In this document: in pieces, positions 62,387 to 64,000 of the stretch
Layout of the letters: every line of letters starts with the position of its first letter
How positions within the stretch are numbered: the stretch's first letter is position 1
Origin: Gemmatimonadota bacterium
GTDB lineage: Bacteria; Gemmatimonadota; Gemmatimonadetes; Gemmatimonadales; GWC2-71-9
Assembly (NCBI GenBank): GCA_003223395.1
Contig: QHUZ01000021.1
Coordinates: 22,106-86,105, forward strand
DNA length: 64,000 bases
Reading direction: 5' to 3'
Position numbers and translations under genes: made by a program
The notes under the pieces: model-generated
What the model saw: only the letters and a program-made list of their open reading frames with translations
What the model was told of the DNA's origin: nothing
Database searches by the model: none

Positions 62387-64000
62387 CTACAGTGGTGGAG
62401 CGCCGGGACTGGCTTCGCCGGCCGCTGCGGGAACGTAGTACTGTGTGACGTACGCCTGGAGCATCCGGCGCGTGGTGAAGCGTTCCACCGCGACCGCCAG
62501 CGCTCCTTTCATCATATGTACCCACTCCACGGAATGCTGGCCAGGGAGTCGATCGTAATACATCGGCACGACCTTGTCTTCGAGCAGGCTAAAGAGATGC
62601 TCCATGTCCTGTTGGTCCTGGTCACCGTCCGACGCAAGCGGTATCGCCCAACCGTTCTCGCCGGTGTATCCCTCGGCCCACCAGCCGTCCAACGTTCCCA
62701 GCTGCGGCACCCCGTTCAGCGCCGCCTTCATGCCGCTCGTGCCACACGCCTCGAGGGGCACGCGGGGCAGATTGAGCCAGAGGTCAACACCGGCGACCAG
62801 GCGATGGGCCAGGTGGAGCTCGTAGTCCTCCAGGAAGGCGATCCTGCCCTCGAAGCTGGGATCCTGCGCCGCCATGAACACCTGCTGCAGCACGCGCTTG
62901 CCGGGGTCGTCGGCTGGATGCGCCTTGCCCGAGAAGATGATCTGGACGGGACGCTGCGCGTCGGTCAAGAGGCGCCGCAGCCGATCCCGATCGCGGAGGA
63001 GCAGGTCGGCGCGTTTGTAGGTCGCGAACCGCCGGGCGAAACCGATGGTGAGGACGGCGGGCGAAAGGAGCGCACCGGATGGTGCCAGCTTCGCCGAATC
63101 CTTCCATTTGTCGCGCCAGCGGTTGCGAGCTTCCTCACGGATGTAATGAAACAGCAGATGGCGGAGGCTGTCGTGGACGGCCCACAGCCGGTCGTCATCG
63201 GCGGCGCGCACCGCGGCGACGACGGCAGCCGGTTCAGCGTCGACTTCCCAGTCCGATCCGAGGGATTTGGCAAGCAGATCTCGAATCGGCCTCGCCATCC
63301 AGGTGCTGAGGTGCACGCCATTCGTCACGTGGCCGATCGGGACGTCCGCGGCCGGCTTGTTGCCCCACATCCAGCGCCAGATACGACGTGATTCTTCGCG
63401 GTGTCGAGCCGATACGGCGTTCACGCGGCCGCCGAGCCGCAGCGACAATACGGTCATCTCGAAGCGCCGATCATCCGTGTCCGGTTTTCCGAGCGCCATG
63501 AACTGGTCGCGGGTGAGACCCATCGTATTCCAGAATGGCCCCGTCACTTGTTCGAGCTGCTCGGTGGTAAAGACGTCGTGCCCCGCGGCCACCGGCGTGT
63601 GCGTCGTGAACACGCTCGTCGCGCGGATCTGCGCCTCCGCCTGCGCCGGGGTAAGTCCCGTTCCGGTCAGCTCGCGCATGCGCTCGATGAACATGAAAGC
63701 CGCGTGCCCCTCGTTCGCGTGCCAGACCTCCGGCTGAATGCCGAGGGCACGCAAGACACGCACGCCGCCGACCCCCAGCACCCACTCCTGCCGCACCCGC
63801 CATTCCGGCGCGCCGGTGTACAGGCGCGCGGTCAACTGGCGGTCGTCGCCATGATTCGACTCGAGATCCGTATCGAGCAGGTAGACCGGAACCCGGCCTA
63901 CCAGGACGCGCCAGGCGCCGACCTGGACCTCGCGGCCGGAGATCGTCACCGCGACCACGCAGGGCTTGCCGTCGGCGCCGTTGACCCGGAAGACGGGGTT
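62387..64000 (-). CDS. glgP: alpha-glucan (glycogen) phosphorylase, N-terminus cut by window edge
   Basis: The last 537 residues of a GT35 phosphorylase of the archaeal/actinobacterial type. 'VWHANEGHAAFMFIERMRE' and 'THTPVAAGHDVF' mark the active-site half. 'HVTNGVHLSTW' and 'GFARRFATYKRADLLL' follow, and 'EACGTSGMKAALNG' contains the lysine that carries pyridoxal phosphate, with 'GTLDGWWAEG' after it. It releases glucose-1-phosphate from alpha-glucan. The open frame continues past base 64000, so the true start is outside. The stop lies 14 bp before glgA; it is the first gene seen of the glycogen/mtn transcription unit. Confidence 0.92.
   Translation of the reverse strand, partial: NPVFRVNGADGKPCVVAVTISGREVQVGAWRVLVGRVPVYLLDTDLESNHGDDRQLTARLYTGAPEWRVRQEWVLGVGGVRVLRALGIQPEVWHANEGHAAFMFIERMRELTGTGLTPAQAEAQIRATSVFTTHTPVAAGHDVFTTEQLEQVTGPFWNTMGLTRDQFMALGKPDTDDRRFEMTVLSLRLGGRVNAVSARHREESRRIWRWMWGNKPAADVPIGHVTNGVHLSTWMARPIRDLLAKSLGSDWEVDAEPAAVVAAVRAADDDRLWAVHDSLRHLLFHYIREEARNRWRDKWKDSAKLAPSGALLSPAVLTIGFARRFATYKRADLLLRDRDRLRRLLTDAQRPVQIIFSGKAHPADDPGKRVLQQVFMAAQDPSFEGRIAFLEDYELHLAHRLVAGVDLWLNLPRVPLEACGTSGMKAALNGVPQLGTLDGWWAEGYTGENGWAIPLASDGDQDQQDMEHLFSLLEDKVVPMYYDRLPGQHSVEWVHMMKGALAVAVERFTTRRMLQAYVTQYYVPAAAGEASPGAPPL

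Noticed and set aside
1..64000. tRNA, rRNA, CRISPR arrays, insertion sequences, integrase or attachment sites
   Set aside because: I looked for cloverleaf-like or conserved rRNA stretches, transposase motifs and regular spacer repeats by eye and saw none. A covariance-model scan could still find small RNAs that I cannot detect.

Overview
The window is gene-dense, GC-rich bacterial chromosome. Genes abut or overlap by 4 bp, and no gap between genes exceeds about 120 bp. The best taxonomic guess is Gemmatimonadota or a close relative. The reasons are three large CBM9-like/DUF5916 outer-membrane proteins, secreted S9 and M28 peptidases with 'AQ'-type signal peptide ends, two Ser/Thr protein kinases, a peptidase-propeller-Omp85 fusion and very high GC. 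This is inferred from gene content only; no rRNA or tRNA gene was seen. Several promoters have a -10 box only 6-11 bp before the start codon, which suggests leaderless or nearly leaderless mRNAs.

Layout. 1-8.3 kb (+): the end of an unknown gene, a glycosyltransferase-like protein, a RimK-like ATP-grasp protein and a DUF5916 barrel, all overlapping by 4 bp; then a Gfo/Idh/MocA dehydrogenase, a small membrane protein and a zinc-ribbon/kinase/NTF2-like receptor kinase. 8.4-19.8 kb: an outer-membrane barrel, a creatininase, an S9 peptidase, a second DUF5916 protein, a beta-propeller phosphoesterase, an EamA exporter and an unusual secreted Spy-like/RidA fusion. 19.9-24.5 kb (-): a kinase-TPR gene coupled to a SARP/BTAD-ATPase regulator.

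24.57-33.42 kb (+), divergent from that regulator pair across about 65 bp, is the most interesting part. It is a seven-gene, end-to-end overlapping biosynthetic operon: carboxyltransferase, ketoacyl synthase III, SDR, left-handed beta-helix acyltransferase, GH3-type adenylating enzyme, a second ketoacyl synthase III and an MMPL exporter. It looks like a locus for making and exporting a small lipid or polyketide-like product. I recognise no described pathway with this gene set.

33.3-41.4 kb: a conserved hypothetical preceded by a 27-residue membrane microprotein, two uncharacterised membrane proteins, exonuclease III, an ArsR/AHSA1/VOC triad, an aldo/keto reductase, an outer-membrane protein and a di-haem peroxidase lipoprotein. 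41.5-50.1 kb: a gluzincin-propeller-Omp85 fusion, a duplicated DUF1259 protein, an MFS transporter, a third DUF5916 protein and a DUF1624-like membrane protein.

50.1-64 kb (-): a probable ten-gene transcription unit, read from the right edge. It holds glycogen/alpha-glucan phosphorylase (cut by the window edge), glycogen synthase, three GH57-family enzymes, the methionine-salvage trio mtnB-mtnD-mtnC, a LemA-DUF2207 fusion and an M28 peptidase.

A perfect 28-bp palindrome occurs twice, 31 kb apart, each time between convergent genes. It is probably a bidirectional terminator or a dispersed palindromic element.
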